From Flammeovirgaceae bacterium UBA2371 (GTDB lineage Bacteria > Bacteroidota > Bacteroidia > Cytophagales > Cyclobacteriaceae), in NCBI GenBank assembly GCA_002345965.1, contig DDTF01000022.1, forward strand, positions 2,091-66,090: DNA of 64,000 nucleotides, given 5' to 3'. Shown piece after piece: positions 34,939-44,611 of this stretch. The position numbers were made by a program, and so were the translations under genes. Position 1 is the stretch's first letter; each line of letters opens with the position of its first letter. Below the pieces are notes generated by a model. That model was not told the origin of the DNA and did no database searches. It was given only the letters and a program-made list of their open reading frames with translations.

Positions 34939-37470
34939 ATGCGATTGTTAATACTATTCCGACTCCCACACAGATTTAAGGTATCATTATCTTTCATCTT
35001 AATTATTTTGTTATTTTCCTCCTGTTCTTCAAAGAAAGACAGTGATCAGTTGTCCTCGTCAAGTCAATCCTTGGAAGATCCTAAGGGAAGTATTGAGGAC
35101 AACAACACCCAGATAGAAGGTTCTGATTACGTTGTAAGTGCTGCTGACCGCACATGGGACACCGTAGCGTTTGAGGTCCTGCGTAGCCAACTGCCTGAAT
35201 TTGATTTCAAGCAAGACATCAGTTCGTTGTCAGTCCAGGAACTCAGATTTTTACGCAACACGATTCCTGCCAGGTATGGTTATTTGTTCATGCACGATGA
35301 TCTGAGGAATTACTTTTATCGCACCCCATGGTATAAGGCGCTGATGGAGTCCAGATGGTATGGTGACTGTAAATACAGTGGTTTGAGGCCAGCTCCTCCA
35401 ATCACTTATACTGATGAGGAAATTGCGTTCATGGACAGGGTGAAAAAAATGGAAGATTCCAAGCTTGCACAGAACTATATCATCCGGGATGGTTTTCGCT
35501 ATGCCAATGTTAACAACATCGTAAATGCATGGCAATTTGAAAGTATACCTTCTAAGCTATTAGATGGACTCGATCGAAATGGATTTGCTATCATACCGAA
35601 CAATAATGTGCAGTTCTTCCATTTGTACGAGCAAAATGACTACAGCCAAGTTCAAAATTTTGTATCTACAGATATGTATCTTCAATTATTTCACATGCAT
35701 TTTTCGTTTATGTTAAGAGGCCTGGAGGAAGAGCAATTTGTTCCGATACTAAGAGAGCTGTTGAATGGTCTCCAAGAATACTCGAATGTAATTAGTACAC
35801 AGGAAAAAGATGCAACAATCATAGATGCAATCAATTACAATGCAGCTTTTTATTCTATTCCCCTTAGTATACTGGAGGAAAAAAATATTTCATTGCCGGA
35901 AAAGTACAAAAAAAGTGTTACTGCCGAGTTAGCAAATATCAAAAATCAAGTAACAGCCTTTTCCTTATTACTCCCCTCCTATACAGATAATATGTTTCCA
36001 TATGACTTGTTTAAACCTAGGGGCCATTACACACGGACGGACATCTTGCAGAGATATTTTAAAGCCATGCAATGGCTTCAAACAGCTCCTTATTGTTTAA
36101 AGGAGGAAACTGATTTTAAAAGGGCAATGGTAGCTGCTTTTATGCTTAATAATGGAAAGGGGAAATCAGGTAAAAGTTTAACAACTCTTTACAAGTCTAT
36201 CTTAGACCCTACTTCCTTTCTTGTTGGTCAGCCAGATAACCTATCACTTCTTGATATTTGCAACATACTTAATAGTAAAAACATAAAAACATTAAGCGAT
36301 GCACTGAAGCCTGAAACACTGAATTCGGTGAGAAAAGAATTGGCTAGTCTACAGGGCAAAAATATGATAAAACCAAAAATTGAGCTCACCTGTTCTGATA
36401 AAATCAATTTTATGCCATCCCGGTTTGTCCTTGATAATGAAATTCTTCAGGAAATGACAGATACTGATCGCAGGCCCTATCCAAAAGGACTTGATGTGCT
36501 GGCCGCATTTGGCAGTGTGGCCGCAGAAGGGGTTTTAAATGAACGCGGACAAGAAAGTAATAATTGGGACATGTTTCTTCCAAAATTGGAAAAGATGAAA
36601 TCCAAGTATAAGAATTATGAACATTGGGATGAGACAGTGTATGCCAAATGGATAAAGGGACTGACAGCACTACTCGAACCTAACAAATCCTATCCTGCCT
36701 TTATGCAATTGCCATCATGGAACAGAAAGAATCTTAACACCGCTCTTGCTTCTTGGGCAGAGCTCAAGCATGACGCCATTCTTTATGCAGAGCAACCATC
36801 AGGTGCCGAATGTGGAGGTGGTGAAGATTGTGCACCTCCTCCTGATCCGTATGTAGTTGGATACGTAGAGCCCAACATCAATTATTGGAAAGAGGCCTTG
36901 GAACTGCTCGATATTACTGAGTCTTTACTCACTAAGCATAACCTGTTTAACAATTCACTCAAGTATCAGCAAGAACGGATAAAAGAACTATGCACTTTTT
37001 TGCTCATAGCAAGTGAAAAAGAACTGCGTGGTGAAAAGCTTACTGAACAAGAGTACAGGACCATTGAAATCATTGGATCTACTGTTGAGGGTATCACCAA
37101 TTCAATAGTAGGTGTGTCTGATTGGAGTTTTGTGTCGGGTCCGGATAAAGAGGTGGCAGTGGTAGCTGATATTTATACTCAAAATGTTGGAGAAAAAGCT
37201 GGAATTCTGCACGCGGCTGTTGGTCATGTCAATGACCTCTATGTGGTAGTTGAAATCGAAGGTTATTTATACCTTACTAAAGGAGCTACTTTTAGTTATT
37301 ATGAATTTCCACAACCCCTTAACAATCGGTTAACCGATGAAGCCTGGCAAGAGATGTTAAAAAAAGGGGAAGTTTACCCACCACCACCATGGATGAAGGA
37401 TGTAACCATTGTTTTGGATAAAGGCATCAAGCCTAAAGTCAGGGCTTATACTTACAGTTCGGGGTGTTGA
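34939..37470 (+). CDS. YARHG and DUF3160 domain lipoprotein
   Basis: An 843-residue exported protein. It has a lipoprotein signal (LSFILIILLFSSC), a Ser/Asp-rich linker, a YARHG domain (about residues 98-148, RYGYLFMHDDLRNYF and PWYK) and a long DUF3160 region (about 200-820) with VSTDMYLQLFHMHFSFML and the late GYVEPNINYWKEA. YARHG domains are extracellular modules thought to bind the wall or other surface polymers; DUF3160 has no known activity. Its stop overlaps the CapA-like gene by 7 bases. Confidence 0.82.
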   Translation: MRLLILFRLPHRFKVSLSFILIILLFSSCSSKKDSDQLSSSSQSLEDPKGSIEDNNTQIEGSDYVVSAADRTWDTVAFEVLRSQLPEFDFKQDISSLSVQELRFLRNTIPARYGYLFMHDDLRNYFYRTPWYKALMESRWYGDCKYSGLRPAPPITYTDEEIAFMDRVKKMEDSKLAQNYIIRDGFRYANVNNIVNAWQFESIPSKLLDGLDRNGFAIIPNNNVQFFHLYEQNDYSQVQNFVSTDMYLQLFHMHFSFMLRGLEEEQFVPILRELLNGLQEYSNVISTQEKDATIIDAINYNAAFYSIPLSILEEKNISLPEKYKKSVTAELANIKNQVTAFSLLLPSYTDNMFPYDLFKPRGHYTRTDILQRYFKAMQWLQTAPYCLKEETDFKRAMVAAFMLNNGKGKSGKSLTTLYKSILDPTSFLVGQPDNLSLLDICNILNSKNIKTLSDALKPETLNSVRKELASLQGKNMIKPKIELTCSDKINFMPSRFVLDNEILQEMTDTDRRPYPKGLDVLAAFGSVAAEGVLNERGQESNNWDMFLPKLEKMKSKYKNYEHWDETVYAKWIKGLTALLEPNKSYPAFMQLPSWNRKNLNTALASWAELKHDAILYAEQPSGAECGGGEDCAPPPDPYVVGYVEPNINYWKEALELLDITESLLTKHNLFNNSLKYQQERIKELCTFLLIASEKELRGEKLTEQEYRTIEIIGSTVEGITNSIVGVSDWSFVSGPDKEVAVVADIYTQNVGEKAGILHAAVGHVNDLYVVVEIEGYLYLTKGATFSYYEFPQPLNNRLTDEAWQEMLKKGEVYPPPPWMKDVTIVLDKGIKPKVRAYTYSSGC

Positions 37471-38432
37471 GAGTTATTTCAATTCTAATCTTGGCTATCT
37501 TATCTGGCTGTAGATCTGACGATGTGCTGGTGATTGTATTTGGCGGGGATGTCATGCTCGATAGAGGTATTCGCCAACAAATTCAAGTAAAGGGTGTAGA
37601 TTATTTTACATCAGATATTAAGCAAGTCTTTGATGATGCAGATTACTCTGTCATTAACCTCGAATGTCCTGCAACTCATGAAGGGGCTCCCATAGCTAAG
37701 AAATTCATGTTTAGGGCAGATCCTGAATGGCTTCCCCAACTTAGCTCAGCAGGCATCACACACAGTATTCTTGCCAACAACCATAGTTACGATCAGGGAA
37801 GAACGGGACTCATTTCCACCGCTGACCACCTTAACAGCTCAAAGATAACACCCATAGGATACGGAGAAACCCAAAAACTTGCTTGTGAGCCGGTGCTAAT
37901 CCGTAAGCATGAAATTGACGTGGCTATTTTTTCCAGTGTAACTTTGGGACTTGAAGGATGGATGTATCTAGAAGATGAGCCCGGCATGTGCCAGGCCACC
38001 ATCGGTAATTTGAAAGAAAGTATTTCGAACTACAAACTCAGACATCCAACATCTTTCATTATTGTTACCCTTCATTGGGGAATTGAGTATCAATTATTTC
38101 CTACAGATGCGCAACAAAGACAGGCTGCTGAACTTGTAAGAGCGGGGGCAGATGCTATTGTAGGGCATCATCCACATGTTATACAAAGCTTCGAGTTGAT
38201 TGATGGGAAGCCGGTTTTCTACAGCATTGGTAATTTAATTTTTGACAATCCCCATCCATTAGCTGCAGAAGGAATACTTGTCAGGTTTTCTATCATGAAA
38301 AATAATAGCCAAACTAAGATAATACCTTATAGAATTATCAATGGCAAACCTTTTTTGATGGATGAAAAAGAAAAGTTGAATTTGTTCCCTCGATTAGATC
38401 GCATATCCAATGAACTAAAATTGGTATGGTGA
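37464..38432 (+). CDS. CapA-family (poly-gamma-glutamate synthesis-like) lipoprotein
   Basis: A 322-residue protein of the PGA_cap family with a metallophosphatase-like fold. Motifs are GGDVMLDRGIR, NLECPATHEG, ANNHSYDQGR, LHWGIEYQ and GHHPHVIQS, giving the Asp, Asn and His residues of a two-metal site. The start is GTG at 37464, which overlaps the DUF3160 stop and gives a lipoprotein signal (ILAILSGC). CapA proteins take part in capsule polymer export or processing in Bacillus; here no other cap genes are present, so that role is not assured. Confidence 0.87.
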   Translation: MLRVISILILAILSGCRSDDVLVIVFGGDVMLDRGIRQQIQVKGVDYFTSDIKQVFDDADYSVINLECPATHEGAPIAKKFMFRADPEWLPQLSSAGITHSILANNHSYDQGRTGLISTADHLNSSKITPIGYGETQKLACEPVLIRKHEIDVAIFSSVTLGLEGWMYLEDEPGMCQATIGNLKESISNYKLRHPTSFIIVTLHWGIEYQLFPTDAQQRQAAELVRAGADAIVGHHPHVIQSFELIDGKPVFYSIGNLIFDNPHPLAAEGILVRFSIMKNNSQTKIIPYRIINGKPFLMDEKEKLNLFPRLDRISNELKLVW

Positions 38433-38439
38433 ACTCTGT

Positions 38440-39015
38440 TTACACAGCTTCCATCAACTTACTCTTCAATGCTTCCAATCTTTTCTTATTGGCTACGTGC
38501 CAGCTCTTATGTTCCCACCGGCCCAGCAACCCAACTACAATACAGAATACTGCAATGCCAGTTACCTGCATTACCGACCAGCCTTCCAGAATGGCAGTGC
38601 CCAACATAAGCAATGAAAATAAAATCCAATAGATGAGCATGCTGTATGACAAACGAGCGCGGTAGTTGGCATTGTTGATGGCATGATCGAGGTCGCCCAG
38701 CATCGTACGATCAAACCGATTCTCATTTTTCAACCGTTTCTGTCTAATGATCAATACATACACTGCTGCAGCCAGCATGACTGCACCCAGCGCGCTGACA
38801 TACGGGTGAGTGTTGTGTCTGATCATGTTCATTCCGATGATCGAACCTCCGGCAAGTAGATTTGAAAAAATCATCGCCCATTCCATTTTATTAACAAATC
38901 GACTGCCTTTGCGTTTCTTTCGCTGAATATTTTCCTGTAACAGTTGCTCATCAATTACATATTGATGTTGTTGATCTTGTTCATTCCATATTTTCTTCAT
39001 GTCTTCAATATTCAT
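38440..39015 (-). CDS. Four-helix membrane protein coupled to an ECF sigma factor
   Basis: A 191-residue protein with a charged cytosolic N-terminus (about residues 1-45) and four membrane helices (about 47-67, 74-92, 122-141, 146-164). It overlaps the sigma gene by 4 bases, the position of an anti-sigma factor. It lacks the zinc-binding HxxxCxxC motif of classic anti-sigma domains, so regulation of the sigma factor is inferred from position only. Confidence 0.7.
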   Translation of the reverse strand: MNIEDMKKIWNEQDQQHQYVIDEQLLQENIQRKKRKGSRFVNKMEWAMIFSNLLAGGSIIGMNMIRHNTHPYVSALGAVMLAAAVYVLIIRQKRLKNENRFDRTMLGDLDHAINNANYRARLSYSMLIYWILFSLLMLGTAILEGWSVMQVTGIAVFCIVVGLLGRWEHKSWHVANKKRLEALKSKLMEAV

Positions 39016-39512
39016 GATACTACATTTATATTTTTTGACTGGTCGGTAAGGTACTTTTTGATGCGGTGGATTTTTACAGCCACATTGCCTTCTGAAATTC
39101 CCAATATGTCGCCCATTTCTTTGTAACTCAAATCATCCAGTAGTAAGAGACATAACGACCGGTCTATTTCATTGAGTCTGCTTATTTGTTCATAGAGCCA
39201 TTCAATTCGTGCATTAGGCGTCTCCGTTTTGATCGCTACTTTATGATCCAATTCATGGCTACCCGTAATCACTTTTCTTTCTTTACTCTTCCACCTCAGC
39301 GCGGTATTGAGTGCTATCCTGTAAATCCAGGTGGTGACGGCAGATTCATTTCTGAAATTGGGAATAGAGCGCCACACCTGAAGTGATATCTCCTGAAACA
39401 GGTCGTCACGGTCTTCCTCTGTGAAGGCATAGGCCCTCACGATCTTAAAGAGCAACGCCTTGTAGTTACCCAACCACTGCTTAAATACTTCATTTTGCTC
39501 CTTATCCGTCAT
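39012..39512 (-). CDS. RNA polymerase sigma factor, ECF subfamily
   Basis: A 166-residue sigma factor. Region 2 (about residues 10-80) has DRDDLFQEISLQVWRSIPNF and TTWIYRIALNTALRW; region 4 (about 105-160) has DLSYKEMGDILGISEGNVAV, the helix-turn-helix. It directs polymerase to a specialised promoter set that cannot be predicted here. Regulated, by position, through the four-helix membrane protein that follows with a 4-base overlap. Confidence 0.92.
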   Translation of the reverse strand: MTDKEQNEVFKQWLGNYKALLFKIVRAYAFTEEDRDDLFQEISLQVWRSIPNFRNESAVTTWIYRIALNTALRWKSKERKVITGSHELDHKVAIKTETPNARIEWLYEQISRLNEIDRSLCLLLLDDLSYKEMGDILGISEGNVAVKIHRIKKYLTDQSKNINVVS

Positions 39513-39576
39513 CTACCTCATTAGTATCCAAGAATTTACCAATCCTTACAGCTGAATGCAAAAAAATTAGGGGATG

Positions 39577-40812
39577 TTATACCAGGGAGGCTACTTCCTT
39601 ACGGGCATCGGCTTTGCGAGCGCGGTATTTCACTACTGCCACGCCTGAATTGAGTAATACCAGACCGGTGACAGCACAAATCAACATGATAGCCGCCATG
39701 GGTATGCTAGTGCCATTGTGCAATATACTTACCAGGGCAGAAACAATAGCCCCTACACCCAGTCGGAAACTGCCTAGCAAGGCAGAAGCACTGCCTGCAT
39801 ATTTGGTAAAGGGTGCCATCGACAAGGCAGTGGTGTTGGGAGACATGATGCCATGGGCGGCCACAAACAAAAAGATGAGGGCGGTAAAACTGTACATGCC
39901 GTACCAGTTGTACCAGGTGCCAATCAACAATACAATGCCCACGATGCTCTGGTGAATCAAGGCCACTTTGATCAACTGTTCACTGTTGAATCGCTTCAAC
40001 AACACATGATTCAATTGCGTGGTGCCTATCATGCCAAATGCCACAAAAGCAAATGCCCATCCATACTGTTGCTCTGAGAGATGGTAGATGTTCATGTATA
40101 CATCGGAAGACCCCACGATGTAAGCAAATGGTCCGGCCATGGCGATGCCGCCCGCCAATGTGTAAATAAAAAACTGTGGTTGTTTGGTCACTTCATAAAA
40201 ATTAGCCAGCACGGCTTTAGGCTTCAGTGAAATGGAGGGATCCCCTTTTCTGCCTGCAGGCAAAAAGAAATACACTGACGCCATCACGATCAAAGCGATA
40301 ATGGCCAACAAGATGAACACCCAGTGCCATCCGATGGACGCGGTAACGTAACCACCGAGTGTAGGCGCAATCATTGGAGAGACTGCGATTACCAATATGA
40401 TCAGCGAAAACACCTGGGCTGATTTGTTGACGGGAAAAAGATCACGCACCATGGCCTGAGCAGCCACCATACCCACACAGCCTCCGATGGCCTGCAGGAA
40501 ACGCATCAAGATCAGCGACTCTACTGAATTGGTAAAAGCACATCCGATAGAGGCCAGTATATAGATGACCAAACCGGTGTACAGGGGCGTTCTCCTTCCG
40601 AAGCGATCGAGCAGCGGACCATAGGCCAACTGCCCTATTGAAATGCCAAAGATATAACTGGTCAGAGACAACTGCACCTGGTCAATGGTAGTGTTGAGGT
40701 CGCGCGCAATGGCTGTGAACCCCGGCAGGTACATGTCTATGGAAAAAGGGCTTATGGTTGCAAGGCCACCCAGGATGAGGATGGTGATGAAGTAATAGCG
40801 TTTTCTAGTCAT
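39577..40812 (-). CDS. Bcr/CflA-family multidrug efflux MFS transporter
   Basis: A 411-residue drug:proton antiporter with twelve membrane helices. The first helix block FSIDMYLPGFTAIARDLN and motif A, QLAYGPLLDRFGRRTPLY, are hallmarks of the Bcr/CflA group of 12-helix drug pumps; motif C-like GPFAYIVGSS and the LRVF-type interdomain loop follow. Known members export bicyclomycin, chloramphenicol or sulfonamides; the substrate here is not determined. Confidence 0.92.
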   Translation of the reverse strand: MTRKRYYFITILILGGLATISPFSIDMYLPGFTAIARDLNTTIDQVQLSLTSYIFGISIGQLAYGPLLDRFGRRTPLYTGLVIYILASIGCAFTNSVESLILMRFLQAIGGCVGMVAAQAMVRDLFPVNKSAQVFSLIILVIAVSPMIAPTLGGYVTASIGWHWVFILLAIIALIVMASVYFFLPAGRKGDPSISLKPKAVLANFYEVTKQPQFFIYTLAGGIAMAGPFAYIVGSSDVYMNIYHLSEQQYGWAFAFVAFGMIGTTQLNHVLLKRFNSEQLIKVALIHQSIVGIVLLIGTWYNWYGMYSFTALIFLFVAAHGIMSPNTTALSMAPFTKYAGSASALLGSFRLGVGAIVSALVSILHNGTSIPMAAIMLICAVTGLVLLNSGVAVVKYRARKADARKEVASLV

Positions 40813-40913
40813 GAAATCAGTACGGCCGCAAAGTTAACAGTAACGGAAGTACTGAAGGTTAAGTTCAGGTTTTATTTGATAATGTTATGCAACAAGACTT
40901 TACTTTGTACTGT

Positions 40914-41019
40914 CGTCAGTGCGAGGAATGGAGCGAAGTAATCCTTACCCAATGACAAGTTCTATTTGGGAGATGGCTTCGGCAGCCTGCCCACATGCTT
41001 TCCTTGCCTCGCTAGGACG
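40914..41019. repeat. Degenerate inverted intergenic repeat (GTCATTGCGAG-type)
   Basis: The left arm begins CGTCAGTGCGAGG and continues GAGCGAAGTAATCC; the right arm holds GGCTTCGGC and ends CCTCGCTAGGACG. Outer arms match as reverse complements at 10 of 13 positions. The pattern is like the widespread GTCATTGCGAG...GAAGCAATC repeats of bacterial intergenic regions. It could fold into a long stem in RNA between the MFS and DUF5916 genes. Confidence 0.5.
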
Positions 41020-41045
41020 GTAGACTGGAACTTCGGTGCTCTCCC

Positions 41046-43253
41046 CTACAACTGAAAGAAATAATTGAACTTCAGCACAATAGACCTGTTCTTCGGGCCA
41101 AAGGTTCCTTCTGTCAGGTAATTGTCGGTATACACCAGAAACAAATCACTCATCGGGCGATAGCGCCACTGGATACGGCTGTTGATGTTGAAGTTATCTG
41201 CCTGGGTATTGTATTGCAGGAAGGTGGTCCAGAACAAGTTGTTGGTGAAGTTCACTTCGAATTTGGGATTGATCAGCCACAAGCGGGTGCTTCCATAAGG
41301 ATCTCCCAACCTGATGTCATTCATCTCGAAGCCCATGGCAAAATTGCCCCATGGCTGCACGCGGTAATTCAACGTTGAGCGCAAAGTGGTTTTGTTGCCG
41401 GTGTAGTAAGCTCCGGATACAGCAAACAATTCCAGGTTCAGTTTTCTGCGCAAGTCAGTATTGAATTGGATGTTGTATTCCGTGAAATTGTAATCCCCTA
41501 CTGGCAGAGGCGATTCGCTGGTGAGTTGGAACGGAAATAGCAGGCTCACAAAATTATTGTTTACACGGAAGCGCAGTTGGCTGGTATTACGGAAGAAAAA
41601 GAAATAGCGCAAGCGGGTATAGGATTCATTCAGTGTGCCATTGCGCACCCAGTGTACATAATTCTCTAAACCCATCCAGTGGCGTATCACCTTCTTGTTT
41701 TGAGGAAACCAGCTGTAGTCGATGTTGGTGGAAGACTTGGTATAACCGATGGGCACTATAACTTTGTTGATAGGGTCATAGTTATTGAGCCGTCCTACAA
41801 AACCCATGTCAGCGGTGTAGTTGTCGCCCATGATTTGCAAGCCGTAATTGGCTTGAAATTTCCTTCCGTTGTAGCCCATGCTTCCCACAATGAATTGATT
41901 GTCGGTGGTTACATTCTCCTTGAAGGCATGGTTGTAGCCGGCCTTCCCCACCCATTTGCCATCGTTAGAAATATATTCGAATTCCAGTGTTGCATTACGA
42001 CCGTAATCGGTGCTGCTGAACTCCCCTTCGGTAACACTTTGCCTGTTCACCACCAGCGCTCGTATGGTAGAACGCTTTAATACCCTTCGGTGCAAGGCTG
42101 CTGCCGTATAATTTTGGCCGGGCAATAACGTATCCCCCTTTGTTTGTGCGTTGAGTACGCCTATGCGCCAGTTGCGGTCGAGGTTGCCACTCAAGCGCGC
42201 ACCATAAGTTATGGGCACTTTGCTTCCGGTGGCATCCAATCCGATGCGTCTAGAAAAGAAGGGTGCATCGGGAAATGCCCCAAAGTTGGTAAACACATCT
42301 GCATTCTCCAGGAAGAACTGTCTGCGCTCGGGAAAGAAAATAGAAAAACGCGACAAGTTGGTTACTTGCTGATCTACATCGGTTTGTGAGAAGTCAGGAT
42401 TGACCGTAAGGTCGAGGTTGAGTGTTGGGGATAATCCTACCTTGGCTTCTCCGCCAAAATCGAAATCTCTTGTTGGCGCAATGTTATTTTGAAAGTCCCT
42501 CGCCACTGAACTCAATGCGTAAGGGGTAAGCGAGATGTTCATGCCTGTCGGCTCCGGAGCCACTTCCCACAGCAATGAACCAGTGAAACCCAGATCGGTA
42601 GGTGAAAATTGCACGGGCACTTTGGCCCACACATGGCGTTCGTTGGCCTGGCGGTCGCTGCGCCAGAAGTTGATGCCCCAGTTCGTGGCTCCCTTTTTGA
42701 AACGAATGCTCTTGAATGGAATTGCCATCTCTGCCACCCATCCTTCTTCATTTTGCTTTACCGCTGAATACCATCGCGCATCCCATGAATTGTCAACCGA
42801 TTGTACGAATACACCCTGAGCAGCAGATACCATTGCCTCTGTTTGTGCACCACCCACATTGACACCAAACATATAGCCCAGGGCTTTCTGTCCTACCGGA
42901 TCCAGCACCACACTAAAAGCGTCACTTGCTTCCAGGTCCCCATCTCTTTTTAGGGATTGGATGATGTATTTTCGTGGCCCTTTCATCAATGCTGCGATGT
43001 ATAGGTGCTTATCGTCATAGGCTACTTTTACGATTGTGGTGTTGGTGGCCAAGGCATTGTCGGAAGGTGCGTTGAGCCAGAAGTTTTCAGCACTTTGAGC
43101 GGTTGACCATATCTCCTCATCGAGTACACCATCGATTCGTACTTCCTTTTGGGTGTTGGAGAGGGTTAATTGAAAGTCGTTGCGATTACCCGTTTGGGCC
43201 AGACCAGTTAATGTGTGGATTAGAAGAAAAGGCAGAAGAAAAAGTCTTCTCAT
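41046..43253 (-). CDS. DUF5916 outer membrane protein (second copy)
   Basis: A 735-residue paralogue of the protein at 30099-32717. It has a signal peptide (RRLFLLPFLLIHTLTGLAQ), a CBM9-like domain (about residues 28-200, IDGVLDEEIWSTAQSAENFW, YDDKHLYIAALMKGP) and a DUF5916 barrel with LTVNPDFSQTDVDQQVTNLS and FFPERRQFFLENADVF. The start at 43253 gives the signal peptide; a start 19 codons earlier does not. It ends in FNYFFQL, an aromatic/hydrophobic barrel end. Function is unknown. Confidence 0.9.
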   Translation of the reverse strand: MRRLFLLPFLLIHTLTGLAQTGNRNDFQLTLSNTQKEVRIDGVLDEEIWSTAQSAENFWLNAPSDNALATNTTIVKVAYDDKHLYIAALMKGPRKYIIQSLKRDGDLEASDAFSVVLDPVGQKALGYMFGVNVGGAQTEAMVSAAQGVFVQSVDNSWDARWYSAVKQNEEGWVAEMAIPFKSIRFKKGATNWGINFWRSDRQANERHVWAKVPVQFSPTDLGFTGSLLWEVAPEPTGMNISLTPYALSSVARDFQNNIAPTRDFDFGGEAKVGLSPTLNLDLTVNPDFSQTDVDQQVTNLSRFSIFFPERRQFFLENADVFTNFGAFPDAPFFSRRIGLDATGSKVPITYGARLSGNLDRNWRIGVLNAQTKGDTLLPGQNYTAAALHRRVLKRSTIRALVVNRQSVTEGEFSSTDYGRNATLEFEYISNDGKWVGKAGYNHAFKENVTTDNQFIVGSMGYNGRKFQANYGLQIMGDNYTADMGFVGRLNNYDPINKVIVPIGYTKSSTNIDYSWFPQNKKVIRHWMGLENYVHWVRNGTLNESYTRLRYFFFFRNTSQLRFRVNNNFVSLLFPFQLTSESPLPVGDYNFTEYNIQFNTDLRRKLNLELFAVSGAYYTGNKTTLRSTLNYRVQPWGNFAMGFEMNDIRLGDPYGSTRLWLINPKFEVNFTNNLFWTTFLQYNTQADNFNINSRIQWRYRPMSDLFLVYTDNYLTEGTFGPKNRSIVLKFNYFFQL

Positions 43254-43409
43254 GATCAAAATAAAATATCGGGTGTCAATATGATTTATTGCAGCACTTA
43301 TACCTAACAACTTAGGGCAGTCGGTCTATTTTCCTGCTGAAATGCCGGAAATTAACACTTTATTATACTTGGTGAGGGTATTATATAATGGCCAATTCAA
43401 TTGGATGTA

Positions 43410-44408
43410 TTACTTAATTGATGAAGGGCTAATGCCGTATCTCCTTTTGAAAGCGGTACTGAAGTGGTGCGGGTTTTTGTATCCCAGCACATGGGCCACT
43501 TCTACCACCATTTTATTTTCATCCAGCAGTAAATTTCTGGCGTATTCCATTCTCAAATCAGAAAGGTATTCGAATACACTTGTGCCGAACAGCTTTTTGA
43601 ATTGTGTCATGAGCTTGTTGGTGTTTAGTCCGAAGTGTTTTGCCAATTGAATCATGGAGTGATCCTCCAAAAAAGTTTTGGTCAGGTGGTCCCTTAGGCC
43701 ATACATCACTTCCATATCTCTTTTTGTAAATCCATCAGGTGTGGTTTCTTCCTGATTGAAGAGTGCATTCATCTGCAGGTACACCAGCTGAGCAAAAGAA
43801 GATTCGATCAACATGTTTGCCCACTTCCCTTTTATTTGACAATCGAAGATGTTTTGCAGTGCGCGTTCCTGACCCAGCGTGATGGGTTTGGCTTGCGTAC
43901 CGATCAGCGAGATTTGCTTATCCAAGTGGTGTCGGATTTTGTCTGCCCATTTTTCATTCTCAGGCAGGATCTCATTTAATAAATCTGCGCGGTAGGAAAA
44001 ATGAACAAAGTTCAGTTTAGTATGTGCAGGCAGGTAATGTTCTGCCTCGTTGTGCGGATCGTATTTGAAATTGTGCGACTTGTTGAAGGTACCTATAGGA
44101 CCATGATGGCCTGGCAAGTGGGAGAATAATTTGGATTCTATAAAAAAGCAACTACCCAGGTACTTGCCGCCATTTTTCTCCTGATACACCAACCGGGCAT
44201 CGCGGTAAAGGGTACCCTCAAATGCCCGTAAGGAAAAGCTGGGGAGTATCATATCCAAGCTTTTATCTACCTCCCCCAGAGTGTCTACATGGTTTTTAGC
44301 TATATCCGCACCATCGAAAAGCTCGGCCAATGGCAACCCCGACACTTCCGAATCTCCATGAAGGGGTAACTCGGGTTGATCCAACTTGATAAAATTGGGT
44401 TTAAGCAT
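43410..44408 (-). CDS. AraC-family transcriptional regulator
   Basis: A 332-residue regulator. The C-terminal AraC domain (about residues 230-330) has two helix-turn-helices, MIQLAKHFGLNTNKLMTQFK and VVEVAHVLGYKNPHHFSTAF followed by KRRYGISP, the family signature. The N-terminal part is an unassigned ligand or dimer domain. It is divergent from the cytochrome c lipoprotein across a 203-base gap that holds a 12-bp palindrome, so it may control that gene. Confidence 0.9.
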   Translation of the reverse strand: MLKPNFIKLDQPELPLHGDSEVSGLPLAELFDGADIAKNHVDTLGEVDKSLDMILPSFSLRAFEGTLYRDARLVYQEKNGGKYLGSCFFIESKLFSHLPGHHGPIGTFNKSHNFKYDPHNEAEHYLPAHTKLNFVHFSYRADLLNEILPENEKWADKIRHHLDKQISLIGTQAKPITLGQERALQNIFDCQIKGKWANMLIESSFAQLVYLQMNALFNQEETTPDGFTKRDMEVMYGLRDHLTKTFLEDHSMIQLAKHFGLNTNKLMTQFKKLFGTSVFEYLSDLRMEYARNLLLDENKMVVEVAHVLGYKNPHHFSTAFKRRYGISPSSIK

Positions 44409-44444
44409 TCAATCCAAAATTGATCATGGAGAGGTTACACGAAA

Positions 44445-44456
44445 ATGTTTAAACAT
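44445..44456. promoter_or_regulatory. 12-bp palindrome shared with the fasciclin upstream region
   Basis: ATGTTTAAACAT is its own reverse complement, lies 36 bases upstream of the AraC start and 155 bases upstream of the cytochrome gene, and is identical to the centre of the palindrome at 16047-16062. Could be a binding site for one regulator of both loci, or chance in AT-rich DNA. Confidence 0.3.
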
Positions 44457-44611
44457 AGGTTACAAAAACCGATTAAATCTTCCTATTGCCGTTCTTCATT
44501 CAATAAAGGTGGTTTTGCGTAGTTCATTCTCTTTTTATCGTAGGTCGCGGGAGGGCCCAGGCACGTAAAATTGCACAGAATTGAAAAATACGGATTAACC
44601 CAAAATCAAAA

